From contig NJPS01000074.1 of NCBI GenBank assembly GCA_002946415.1, positions 248,001-312,000 on the forward strand: a stretch of DNA of 64,000 nucleotides, read 5' to 3'. The DNA is from Rutstroemia sp. NJR-2017a BVV2. Taxonomy: Eukaryota > Ascomycota > Leotiomycetes > Helotiales > Rutstroemiaceae. The translations under genes and the position numbers were made by a program. This document shows, one piece after another, positions 22,525-33,195 of this stretch; within the stretch, counting starts at the first letter, position 1; each line of letters begins with the position of its first letter. The notes under the pieces are model-generated. The model did not search any database, was not told the origin of the DNA, and worked only from the letters and a program-made list of their open reading frames with translations.

Positions 22525-24171
22525 CTAAAGATAGAAGTAGCAGAATGGACCACTGGTAGTGCTCATAACATTCTCAATAGTGGTGGAGTCTCCAGCATAT
22601 CCCATGTCGATGACATCGCTGAGCTGGGTGAACTCGGACTCGGGGTCATTGGCCCAGGTGATGTGGCCGTAGGTACCGTTGTCGAGCTGGTATTGACGGT
22701 TCTTGGGGTCGATTGCTTGCCTGTGCGATTGTTAGCTGAGATTTGTCTAAAAGTAGAATGTTGCCCCGCGTATGCTTCACCCGTCCACACGAGCGGACTG
22801 TGCAGAAGGCATTCGTGGGTACGGAGGTAGATTAGATAGATTGACTTACCATAAAGTCCACATGCGATCCATTTGGCCGTGGTGAACCCAGAAGGCTGGG
22901 TCACCTGGTGAAGTGAAGAGATCTCCACCTGGGTCACCACTGGGAATTGTTAGTTATACCGAGACCCGAGGATAGAATGAGAGATTTCTTACTTGATGGT
23001 GTAGTGGATACCACCGTGCGGGCCGATCTCCACGGTATACGGAACACCCTCGGACAAGATTCGGTATTGATTCACGTCTGGCTTGAGGAGAAGGTCTATG
23101 GATTGTTAGTACGTGATTGAAATTTTCATAAGTTGAGGGGAGATTGCAGTGAGAGGGAAAGGGGTCAACATACTGAGAACGGTAGAGTAGTTAGCATATC
23201 TGGTGTTGAGAGCAGGTCCCACATCACGCTTAAGACCACGGGGATTGTAGCCCAATCCGCCATCTGGTCCAGCTTCGGTTCCGACAAGTCCAGCAACGGG
23301 ACCCAAGTTGACGGTCATGTTAGCAAAAGGGCCAGTAGTGACATATCCACCTCCGACACCAGGAGCAAGTTGGATGTTGCCTCCCGAGACACCAGCCGGT
23401 GGAACAATGACCGATCCGGTGTGAGGGACATAGTCACCGTTTCCGCCAAGACTGTATGGATCGCCATTGAAGATTGGCGAGTCTTGTGGTGCCGAGGCAT
23501 ATTTGGGCCAGTCCCAATACTACTATGATTAGAATATATACACGTGGAAGTGGAGGGAGATCAGCGACGAACAGGTTGGTATCCAGTATATCCACACTCC
23601 TCACGAAGGGCCTTTTCGTAGGTGTAGACGAACCATCTATGCCATGGCATGAAGTTTCCAGTGTAATGGATGCTCAAGGTTTGTTGGATATGGGTCACAA
23701 CGAAGTCATCGAACTATTTTGGTAAGCTAATAGTTCGGCAGTACAGGGCTAGAATACGTACTCGAGACTTAGCACCGGCAGCGACGCTTGCTGGGGTTCT
23801 TGGTGGAAGCTTTTGAAGACACTTGACTGCATTAACATACGCTAGTCGTTCCTTCTGAGACAAAGAGCCACTTTGTTGACGTTAGCATTGGGAAGTCAAA
23901 ACGTGGTTGGAGGGATGAAAGCATACTATTCTTTTCGAATGGCAAGGTTCTTCAGGGTGCAGCCTGAGCTAGAACGCTTCGACACGGTCTCGTTGAGTGC
24001 TTGAAATTGAGTTTCCGTGATATTGCTGATCAAATCGCTCACTTGCGTTTCAGCCTCGCCCAGGGTTGGAGAAGCATCTGTGTCATCTTGTCGAGGGACA
24101 ACAGCAGATGGGTGGGCCAGGACGCAAGTCCCTAAAAGGTTGGAAACTGCCAAGAGAGTTGAGAACTTCAT
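22525..24171 (-). CDS. secreted tyrosinase (type-3 copper polyphenol oxidase)
   Basis: Seven exons on the minus strand: 24171-23927, 23870-23762, 23713-23573, 23519-23174, 23095-22993, 22939-22850 and 22720-22525, giving 409 residues. Every intron is GT...AG and frames join without error. A signal peptide (residues 1-19, ending VLA) precedes the mature protein. The CuA site has H126, H134 and H143 (HIQQTLSIHYTGNFMPWHRWF). The CuB site has H307, H311 and the HH pair 334/335 (FWVHHGQMDRMW). Tyrosinases hydroxylate monophenols and oxidise o-diphenols to quinones, for melanin or for modification of secreted compounds. The protein ends about 65 residues after CuB, so it lacks the long C-terminal shielding domain of latent tyrosinases and should not need proteolytic activation. 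No partner biosynthetic gene is adjacent. Confidence 0.93.
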
Positions 24172-26690
24172 CCTTGCGATTCTTGAAGATCTTGGATGGA
24201 TGGATTGTCGATCGAATGATGGTTTGTTCAGAGTTGTCTTGTCGAAGATATATATATTCCCACATGGCAAATTCGGCACCCTCGATCGGATTTAAAATCG
24301 TTCAATATTCAAAGAAACACCCCACTTCCTGCGTTCGGAGGCTAGACGACCCTTTCGGCAGACAGGGGACGGTGTACCTATTGAGGGGGATCATTCAACT
24401 TAGTGCCTCGCCTCTGTCAATGCTAAGCTGTAAACATGTTAGTTTATTGCTCAGAGTGGAGAGAACATTAGAATACTATGTACAGAATTACCTCCTTTTC
24501 CTCCTGTCCCTTCTTCTCTACCTTTGTCGCTTCCCTTGGTTGTCTCTCGCTGTTTCGGCACATTTCGTTGGTGAATCGTTATTCAACACACGAATTCCTT
24601 TCTCAGTCCGCCTCCGTTGCCAAGATGCTACATCGTCATTCTTGTCTCTTTACATCTTTTATTCTCTCTCTCGCGATTTCTTTTCCCCGTGGCTTGGCAG
24701 TGGATCAATATTGAAATCGAGTTCAATGCAGTTCTCACCGCTAGAGGACCCCCATCTCGTGGCAAAGCGGGGAATAATTATCGCATAACGAATGAAGGAC
24801 TGTTTCCAATATGCGTGGAAAGTTCCTGGTCCACGGAATATTTGGAGAACCGAAAGATGCTTACATACCCGGCAGGGAACATGACTTGTACCTTACATCT
24901 CTACGATAAGTATGCACAGCAAAGCCGGAACTTGTCTTGATGAAGGGGCTGGCTCGGCTAGCGACAAACTATTTCAGCATCATCGCTCAGTTACCCCCCG
25001 TATTGTATGATATGGGACGATGCGTCCCGCAAGAGTTTCTCAAACGACATTGTTGGGCCTTTAAGCTTTTGATGTACCTGGGGTGATTGGTTAACCTTAA
25101 CCTTACTAGTGATCGGTCGAGATGCCGAATACTGATTGGTTAGTATATAAAGTCTCCAGCTTTATTTGGCATCGCGTAGAAGTTTCTCATATAAAAACTA
25201 GTTCCACGGCTATAGCTTAGAGCCTCCCCGATTAGGGCCTTTCTTTTCTTTTCCCTCCCATTGACTTCGTACAGTAACCCATTATGGCTTGTCGGCCCCG
25301 AGATTATGAAATATACACTTTCGAGATCTGTGTCTAGCTACCTAAATGTGTCTTAGGATGTTGATCTTATGCATGCCGTACGGACGTAAGATCTTACAAA
25401 CAAATAGTTCGTCCTTCCCTCCGCTGCCTTCATCGGCTGGCGAGTCACCAAGCCCTGAAGACGTCAACGCCGTGCCGCAACGCTCGAAGCGACCTTTCGA
25501 CGGATCAGAACATGGAAGTTTACGGTTATGCTAAGAAGTCGGCACAGAACGTACATATCCATCGTCCTAGCGGGCATTGTATTGCGCCGACGGCTGGCAA
25601 CAGTAGTGTAGTTCATCGCTTCTTATTGCCAAGAAACTCGATTGGGGTAGGCACCCCGGTGGGGTTTCGTCATGACACACCCAAATTCTTGCTCTGATAC
25701 TTCTCAACTCCTCGAAAATCAGTAAATTGAGATATTAGCTCCTAGTTAACTTAGATCTGTTCATCTACTCTAGAAGTACTTTGAAATATATTGAGAACTA
25801 TTTTGAGAAGCGTTTAGGTCTATTCGCTTATAGAGACAAAAAGAGTCTCAAATGAGATTTTGGTGTTGGTGTGCTATGACTAAACCCACCGGGCGGTAGG
25901 GTTAGGGGGCAGAAAAGCATGTTTTGCAACATGGAATCTACTCCGCAAGCACATGACATCTGCGACAATACGGAGTACACTGTCAGACCAGATATAGTCT
26001 GATGCTTAAAACTTTAGCGTGTATTGTTTCCTGTGTCCTACCTGCACCAGGCACGAGAATCCTTATTGAAGGACTCTGTATAACTTGAAACTAGCACAAA
26101 CGAAGACCCAGACCTGTATACCCTTGATCGGTCTTTTGCTTCTGCCCCGCTATTCTTTGCAAATCGCGAATCGGCGTTTGCTGGAAAATGCAACCGAGAT
26201 GGCGATGTCAAAGTTTTCTCCAATCCTCATACGATGCAAATATCCTAGGTGGAATGTTCCTGTGTGTTCCACCCGTCCACATCCTTCAGCGTAATCTCCG
26301 CAGATCTCCAAGCTACCGGTAACAAATTATGCACCTGGAAAGGTACAGTCACATCCCACGAGATGTTCGAGAAAAACATTGGGTATACGTTTGGCCCACT
26401 ACATCACGGATTTCACACATGTTTAGGAAGATTGTTCCTTATTTCCGTCAAGGCCCAAGTGCCACATACGTTGCATTGTAGTATTTTACCGTCTGTGAGG
26501 CTTTGGGATCTTGAGCCGACCCGCTAGAGAAAAATAATTTAACGGGAGATGTTCACAGATCATGAACAAGGGCAAGCGGATACGGTGCGAACGAAAGCAC
26601 TTGGTACTTATCTACCGCTTGTTCGCATCTTGAGTATAACTTCAGTACTAACAGATCTTTCGGTATCTCGTAAACTCCATTTGTCATGCA
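24172..26690. other. 2.5-kb intergenic region with possible decayed coding fragments
   Basis: No intact gene is recognised. An ATG at 24625 opens a signal-peptide-like 29-codon frame, followed in another frame by about 80 open codons (to 24940). Fragments near 25400-25530 and 26250-26520 look weakly coding but match nothing I know. The region holds the promoters of the divergent tyrosinase and PTH11-like genes. Confidence 0.35.
24247..24257 (-). promoter_or_regulatory. putative TATA box of the tyrosinase gene
   Basis: An alternating AT run lies about 80 bp upstream of the tyrosinase ATG on the minus strand, at a spacing usual for a TATA element with a short 5' leader. Confidence 0.45.
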
Positions 26691-28071
26691 ATGGCAGACT
26701 CCACGAGCATACCGCCTGATTATAACAGAGGACCGCAAATCCTCGCCGTGTGCGGTTCCCTAGTTGCGCTGACACTAATTGTCGGTTTCCTACGTCTCTA
26801 TGTTAGGATTAGGATCATTCGAGAAGTTGGGGTGGATGACTACTTGATGATGGGTGCAATGGTAAGCACTTTATCTGCACGAAATGCATGCTACAGTGGA
26901 GGGGATCTCAAATACTGACTACCAAACAGGTCATTTTGTTTACACAGATGATGGTTATCATACCAGAAGTACATCTCGGTGCCGGTCGACACGTTCAGTA
27001 TATCGTTCCAGCTTCCAATGTCACTCGTGGTCTTCACCTCAACTTCGTTACTCAACCGCTTTGTGTCATCGGACTATGCCTCGCCAAACTTAGCATTGGA
27101 TTCTTCTTACTACGACTGGCGCTCGCAAAAAAGTACAAGTTTTTTATCTATGGCGTACTAATTTTCACCGGTCTTTCGGCTACTGGAAACTTATGTATGT
27201 GTTGGAACACGCTCGGATTTAGAACGGGAATCGAAGACTAATCAAGAACCTTAGTGACTGTTTTCTTTCAATGCCACCCGCTGAGATTCGTATGGGACAC
27301 GTCCATAGTAGGAAGTTGTATACCTGCTAAGAACTTGAAGTTCGCGGCATTCTTCAATTCTAGTAAGTCTCAGCTCCACCCTCCTCGATAGTCCTCTCAC
27401 TAACAGCCCACTTGGCGTCTCCGTCTTGACCGACTTAATATTTGCGCTACTTCCAGTCCCTATGATTTGGGGAGTACAACTGAAGTGGAGGGTAAAGATA
27501 GGTGTATATTGTATTCTATCTCTTGGTATATTGTGAGTATTATCTAGCCAGTTGATATGACTCGTGCTAACATACAACTCCCAGTGCAACTGCCGCTGCC
27601 TTCGTCAAAATCTCCTTCTTAGCAACTTACGGTCAACATGGCGATTTCCTTTACGACAGCTCCGACCTCACGATCTGGACAACAGTCGAGATCTGTACCG
27701 CCATGATAGCAGCCTGCATCCCACCTTTAAAACATCTCATCAAGTCCGTCTTCACAGGCTCCTCGAATGGATACTCATCGAAACAATATGGAACCGGCGG
27801 AGTATATCATCGAAACGAAAGCAATGGACCAGATAGGATGGGCTGGTCGCAAAGATCTCAAAGACGTAACACCCGACAAGACGACTTGGAATTCGACGTC
27901 TTCGGCCCACAAAAAGATACTGCAGGAGAAGATATCAAGTCAACGACGGAAGAAGACTTGAGTGTGAAGCCGGATAATACATCACAAGAGAGTATTCTAC
28001 CGCACCAGAGTCCGACAGGAATTATGAAAACTACTCAAGTTCATGTTTCGAGCCACGAGTATCGATCATGA
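26691..28071 (+). CDS. PTH11/rhodopsin-like integral membrane protein (apparent frameshift)
   Basis: Five exons: 26691-26861, 26930-27194, 27255-27362, 27407-27532 and 27585-28071. The protein has about seven hydrophobic segments with the family landmarks GVDDYLMMGAM, VHLGAGRH, LCLAKLSIGFFLLRL, FFQCHP...W, CIPAKNLKFAAFFNS, LTDLIFALLPVPMIWGVQL and FATAAAFVKISFL, then a polar cytoplasmic tail. Members include receptors such as Magnaporthe Pth11 and transporters or unknowns near secondary-metabolite genes; the ligand is unknown. At the junction of exons 3 and 4 the conserved reading frame cannot be joined with canonical GTAAGT/CAG sites: exon 3 ends in phase 1 but exon 4 needs phase 2. This is an apparent one-base shift. 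It may be a pseudogene, a sequence error, or use an unusual splice site. Confidence 0.72.
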
Positions 28072-29120
28072 ATGAAGTATGACGACCTTCTTTTGTTTCA
28101 ACCTTATTGTATAACTAGCTGATGACCTTACCATTTCACTGCAAGAACCCGGGCGCATATAGAGCCCGTTTTCATTGGATCTGCATGAAATTCTACATGT
28201 TTCCTACGTACTTTCATATTATACCCATCAAGAATAAGAAAAAACTTCAATCATCAATATGCCAAGAACATTGATTATTCGTCTCCACTCTCTATCAGTT
28301 CGCCAAGTACTCCATTCCATAGATAACCCGCCTTAGAAGCACAACTGATAAAACCCCCTTCGAGGGAAAAGATCTTCAATCTCCTCACTTGATAATATCG
28401 CTAGCAAGCATCCTCCGAATTTTCACATGCGGCAGGCCGATCAACAACAGCAATGTGGACCCTTGACATAAAATTGCCATAGCTACCTAGAGTCCCTGGC
28501 TCTTGCACCGAACTCAGATAGATGAAAGGTTCTTGGCGCAATATGGTCACATCCGACAGCTAGTTCTAGTCGTCTTGGTAGTTGGCAACGGTTTTTGGCT
28601 GAAGTAGGAATGCGTTCTGGGAAATAAAGTTTGTGATGGAGATGAGATGAGACGAATAGCATTGACGAGCGATCAATGCGATGATGGGAGTAAACCAAGG
28701 ATGGCATGCTCTATGAAGATTGCACAATAAACAGTATTCTTTCACAGTGTCCGAAAATCGCAAGATGCCCCGGAAAACGAAAGTTATCTTTGGAGAAAAT
28801 CGAAGTCGATACCGTTGATGTTGAGTCCCGTCCAGAGTAGTATTTAGAGTGGATCCCCCACATACACCCCAGTCAGTGGAACCCCGCACTTCCTAAAGAA
28901 CTCCATGTCCGATGATGGACCGCGAATGCTCTCACAAATTACAAGTGGTAGCATGTTGTTGACTGCAATAACGCCGACATACTGAGGCCGTTAACATTAT
29001 AGAAGTGCGTTCGGGCCTTTCAAGAGTCCGAATCTATCATGCCATCTATCATTCACCATCATATATAGCAAGCCAAAGTAGCTCTAACAGCAACACCACA
29101 TCCCCCTTTAACATCCAAAA
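28072..29120. other. 1.05-kb intergenic region upstream of NmrA-like gene
   Basis: No gene recognised. It contains the 3' flank of the PTH11-like gene and the promoter of the NmrA-like gene. Minus-strand ORFs at 28483-28889 show no motif. Confidence 0.4.
29061..29067 (+). promoter_or_regulatory. putative TATA box of the NmrA-like gene
   Basis: ATATATA lies about 55 bp upstream of the ATG at 29121 and is followed by a CA-rich leader, as in many fungal promoters. Confidence 0.45.
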
Positions 29121-30218
29121 ATGACCAAGTTAATCGTCATCCTCGGTATAACTGGCAACCAAGGTGGTTCCGTCGCCGCCCGTTTTCTCCGCGACTCCAA
29201 TTTCACAATCCGCGGTATAACAAGAAACCCCTCCTCAACCGCCGCTCAAAATCTCGCGGCGCAAGGTATACAGATCGTGCAAGCCGATCTCGAAGATCCC
29301 TCTTCTCTGATCTCCGCCTTCCGTGGCGCGAATATCATATTCTCAGTAACGAACTATTGGGAGTCATTTTACTCTCCTTCCGGACGTGCGCGTGCCGCAG
29401 AACTGGGTATCTCGATAAGAGAGTATGCAGGAATCGTGGAGGAGCGACAGGGAAGGAACATTGCGGATGCGGCGGCGAGTGAAGAGATACTGGGAGGTTT
29501 AGATGAGAATGGCTTTTTGGTTTCGACGCTAAGTTGGGCGGAGAAGTGCAGTGAGGGACGATTTCGGGAGTTGTATCATTTTGATGCGAAGGCGAAGGTA
29601 TTCCCGGGGTATGTGACGGAGAGACATCCAGGGTTAGCGAAGAAGATGAGTTGCGTGCAGACGGGATATTTTATGTCTAGTTATAAGCTGGCAACGACAG
29701 CTTACTTCGGGAAGGTATGTTTGGCCTTTCATATGGCTGTTTCTTTGAGTGTGAGATCAGATTGCTGATACAGTACATGTGATTGTTAGCTTCCAGATGG
29801 GACCTTCCAGATGAGTTTCCCAACCGATCCGGATAAACCAGTCCCCCATCTCGCAGTCAATACCGATACGGGGAATTTTGTCTACGCGGTATCCCAGTTG
29901 CCACCAGGTAAGTCGTATATGGCTGCAGGTTCGATATGTAGCTGGAAAGACTACCTCCGCATCTGGAGCGACGTCACTGGAGTGCAGGCGAGATACAAAC
30001 AAGTTACACTGGAAGAAATGATTGAGAACTCGCCGGACAAGGAGATGGCAAAGGAGATTGGCGATATGTTTGCTTACTCTTCAGATCCTGGATATGATGG
30101 CGGCGATGAAAGCATTTGGACTGCGGAAGATGTCAGAAAGGCAGGGATTGAGTGTCCAATGACAACCCTAGAAGACTTCATGAAGGGAGAGGACTGGAGA
30201 ATGGTGCTTTCACAATAA
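29121..30218 (+). CDS. NmrA-like family NAD(P)-binding protein
   Basis: Two exons, 29121-29714 and 29790-30218, joined by a GTATGT...TAG intron of 75 nt, encode 340 residues. The N-terminus has a Rossmann beta-alpha-beta unit with the glycine motif GITGNQGGSVA (residues 9-19), then RGITRNPSS, where basic residues suggest NADP preference, and GANIIFSVTNYWE, typical of NmrA/HSCARG proteins. The C-terminal part keeps the family's substrate-side segments (KSYMAAGSICSWKDYLRIW, YSSDPGYDG). NmrA itself is a redox-sensing co-repressor of nitrogen-regulated transcription. Relatives act as redox sensors or as isoflavone-reductase-like enzymes, so the exact role cannot be told. Exon 1 shows the C-to-G composition ramp clearly. 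Confidence 0.9.
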
Positions 30219-31491
30219 ATGCACGGTGGGTGCAATAGCTTGGGTGTTTGTCGGTGATAACAACAAATTTCGCTTGCTGAGTTAATTAAATGAAAACTAG
30301 CTTACTGGTTTTCTTTTACTTGGTTCCCTAATTGATATACTTGAAAGGGCATATACGAGTATTTCGAGTCTGGATCTGTTTGGGGGTCCATTCTGTGGTA
30401 ATTAGTGAATTATTGCACGTGAGAGAACTGGCAAGTGGGGATATCATCGGGTCTTCGCATACATCCATCGTGTACTGAGTGGATAGAAAAGCCATATATG
30501 CAACTTTTATGAATATCAGTCGAGATCCGCCGTCATGGAGGTCGCGAGAACTTCTGATTACGTAACGTAGCTGGAAACCAATCGCGATTCCTCGCCTGAA
30601 CAGGCGTAGCTGAGATGAAACGCGCCTCTTCCTTAGCGCCAGTGGGCAGCAGGAATCTTAAATAGACGTTCGTGAAATTCATACAATTCAATGATGGAAA
30701 GAACATTTGACTCACCTAGACGAAAAATGATGGCAGTGAGTGAGAACGCACGATAGGGTTGACCTATATGTACTACATCTTCTGAAGTTGTGGGACTTCC
30801 AGAGGCCCCACCTTGTGGCCCCTAATTAGCCTACCTTTCCACAAACCAACCAACAGGTTAAGGATCCACTCGCTGTACTGTGACTTGGTTAGTATTCTCC
30901 ATCGAATAATTCTAAACCTCGTTGAGCTCTACTAATGGAGTTCCCAGTAAGATGAAATTAGATATGATATTGAGGACGCAACGAGGTCGACAAAGGTGTC
31001 CGCCCTAGCCTAAGGATCACCTCAAGTCACACTACTTTCATCCTAGCTATCTTTCAGTTGCCATGTTTATTCCAACTAAGTATCAGCAGAATTTGGTAGC
31101 AAGGTGCTACACATCACGAGCATCGAACACGGACTATGGAATAGTTTCATCATCAGCCATATATTGCCGTTGCACGCCTTCTGCCTTCACATCATAAGCA
31201 AAACTCTAATTCCAAATCACAGAACCAGTATATTACAACTTCCACTCTTTACCCACATGATAAACACAACGAAAACACAGAACCGAAAGACAGACCCAAA
31301 ACCAGAGTAACAAAAAGAGCATACAGTGGATAAGCACAAGCACAAGCAAAACGCCTTAACCCCAAACTTTCATCCCCGGAATAATCATTAAAGTCTGATC
31401 CCGCTCTTGAACATCTTTCATAACCCGTTATAATAGCAGCAATTAATTCTTTGAAGACGATCCACCGTTCCCGCTTCTTCCTCCCGTTGCT
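30219..31491. other. 1.3-kb intergenic region
   Basis: No gene recognised. From about 31160 it overlaps the first copy of the duplicated segment, here the 3' flank of the small ORF at 31492. Confidence 0.4.
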
Positions 31492-31910
31492 TTAGAATCC
31501 GAGTTGGCGTTCCTTTTTTTCACTGATCTGCTTAGCTGCGTGCTGGAACATCTGCCCCGCGCCACTGCCATATATTTCCTCTCCCTTTTTCGAGCCAGAA
31601 CTACCGCCGCCACTGCGAGGAGCTGGCCTGGATGCAGACTTTGAGGAGGGGGGCATGATGCTAGTGCGTGGTGTGAGAAAGTTGTAAGCGAAAGGCTGAG
31701 AGATTGAGATATCTGAAGCTAGATCTGGAGGAGCAAAAAGAATGTTTGAGCGTCGACTGATGGAGAATGAGGTAGTTGATTTATGCAGTTATACAAGTAG
31801 ATAAGACCTTCTTCTATTTATATTATTTTCCTGTACTCTTGAAGAGTGCAGCCTATAGGAGTTGGCGGACAGCAGTATTACAGCGGCTGATGTTGATTAG
31901 GCTACAAACT
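31160..31910. repeat. copy A of a diverged, directly repeated segment
   Basis: About 0.75 kb that aligns by eye with 32369-33195 in the same orientation. Landmarks shared in order are the TATATTGC...TTGCA...CCTTCTG...TTCACATCA block, CAGACCCAAAAC, AAAGAGCAT, AACGCCTT, AAGTCTGAT, the small ORF, AGATATCTGAAGCTAGATC upstream of it, and a GGCGG/GGTGG...CTGAT promoter end. Identity is partial, so the duplication is old. Confidence 0.7.
31492..31656 (-). CDS. tiny Ser/Gly/Lys-rich ORF, duplicated gene copy A (likely frameshifted)
   Basis: The ATG at 31656 opens a 54-codon frame beginning MPPSSKSASRPAPRSGGGSS. It is paralogous in position and flanks to the ORF at 32686-32955, which begins MPSSSRASSK. 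The frame ends early after an A7 run. If that run were one base shorter, the frame would continue to 31443 and end GNGGSSSKN, matching NGDGGSSSK in copy B. So copy A looks frameshifted near its 3' end, unless slippage or a sequence error is involved. No known domain, signal peptide or membrane segment is visible. Conservation of start, flanks and terminal motif between the copies is the only evidence that it encodes protein. Function unknown. Confidence 0.45.
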   Translation of the reverse strand: MPPSSKSASRPAPRSGGGSSGSKKGEEIYGSGAGQMFQHAAKQISEKKERQLGF

Positions 31911-32685
31911 AAACTTACCGGCTGAGTGGGTATCCGCCGGGTTGGCCACCAACCTATAGGCAGGTTATAATGAATAATGGTACCTGGTGAGTGAGTGACC
32001 GTGAGTTGAAAGGTACAGTTGGAAAACCCGCATACAGGTACCTCTTTTGCAGCCTAATCAAGTTTTACGCATTATGAGAGAAAGACCAGATATACTATAG
32101 CAGTCACTTCACTGCAGAAGCGGCGTGACATTCCGTTCATATATAATGACGGTCAATCACGAGTTGTAGAAAGTTTCGTTGTCAGCGATATATTGACATT
32201 GTAAATCAAGAAGTAAAAGAGTGATTGAATGACTTATCTAGCTAACTATGTGGGAATGCCCTCTTTATACCATAAAGAAGGACAGATTAATCGTACTATA
32301 TTCAGTGGAATTAGTGAAAACTCTGTATTCTAGACGACCCTATACTTGTCGTCTCATTTATATTCTCATATATATTGCTATTGCATACCTTCTGACTTCA
32401 CATCAAAGCACCATTATTCAATTCTAAATGGCAGAACTAGTATATTACTCTTGCTAGTATTTACCTAACACTTAGACCCAGCCAAAATACAAAAGCAAGT
32501 TGCAGACCCAAAACAATGATAATAAACAAAAGAGCATGCAGTCTATAAATGTAACCCAAACGCCTTCCTAACTCCACAAACCCCCCGGATACGGATACTT
32601 CAACCATCTGGATATTTATTCAAGTCTGATTCTGTTTTTAGATATCGTTGTAATATCCTTCATAGTCCCGCGGTACTAAGAGCAA
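31657..32685. other. spacer between the two mini-gene copies
   Basis: Contains the promoter side of copy A (an AATATAAATAG-like element about 160 bp upstream of its ATG), about 450 bp between the duplicated segments, and the 3' flank of copy B. No other gene recognised. Confidence 0.4.
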
Positions 32686-33195
32686 CTAGTTGTTTGAAGA
32701 GGATCTGCTACTCTTTTTTTCTCCTGTTGCGTTAGATTTTGAAGAGGATCCACCGTCCCCATTTTCTCCTCCTGTCTTCTTGAGTTTGAATTCCTTGACG
32801 AGTTTTGGAACCGCCCTGGCCACTGTGATTCCAGTCTTCCAGTTCTTTGAAATTTCACCACGGGGCTCCTTCGTTTCCGTTGTCGCAACAGATGATCCAG
32901 GTTTGACGCTGCGGTGAGTGGATGACTTAGATGAGGCTCTGCTGCTGGAGGGCATGATGAGTAATGAGAAAAAGTTGTAGGAGAAAATTTGATGATTTAA
33001 GATATCTGAAGCTAGATCGAAGACGCTGTCGAAGCTGGGTAAGCAAATAGATTGTTTGATAGAGATGATTGTATGAGATGGATGAGTGATATAGTTGCAG
33101 AATTAGATGATATCTTCCTCCTTTTATAATAATTTCCTGCAATCTCAACCAGTGTGAGAGTTGTATTATGGTGGCTGATATTGAGGTTGGTTGTA
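32369..33195. repeat. copy B of the diverged, directly repeated segment
   Basis: Same order of landmarks as 31160-31910, and it contains the longer mini-ORF. The spacing between copy starts is about 1.2 kb. Confidence 0.7.
32686..32955 (-). CDS. small basic Ser/Lys-rich protein, duplicated gene copy B
   Basis: An 89-codon ATG frame, rich in Ser, Lys, Gly and Thr, with a central moderately hydrophobic part (TGITVARAVPKLVKEFKLKK) flanked by Ser-rich ends. It has no signal peptide, transmembrane segment or cysteine pattern, and I recognise no family. Its duplication with conserved start, C-terminal GDGGSSSK-like motif and upstream AGATATCTGAAGCTAGATC block argues that this is a gene rather than chance. 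A TTATAAAAGG-type element sits about 170 bp upstream on the minus strand. What it does is unknown; it could be a lineage-specific small protein. Confidence 0.5.
   Translation of the reverse strand: MPSSSRASSKSSTHRSVKPGSSVATTETKEPRGEISKNWKTGITVARAVPKLVKEFKLKKTGGENGDGGSSSKSNATGEKKSSRSSSNN

Noticed and set aside
24066..24788. 240-codon plus-strand ORF over the tyrosinase 5' end
   Set aside because: Antisense to tyrosinase exon 1 and open only by chance.
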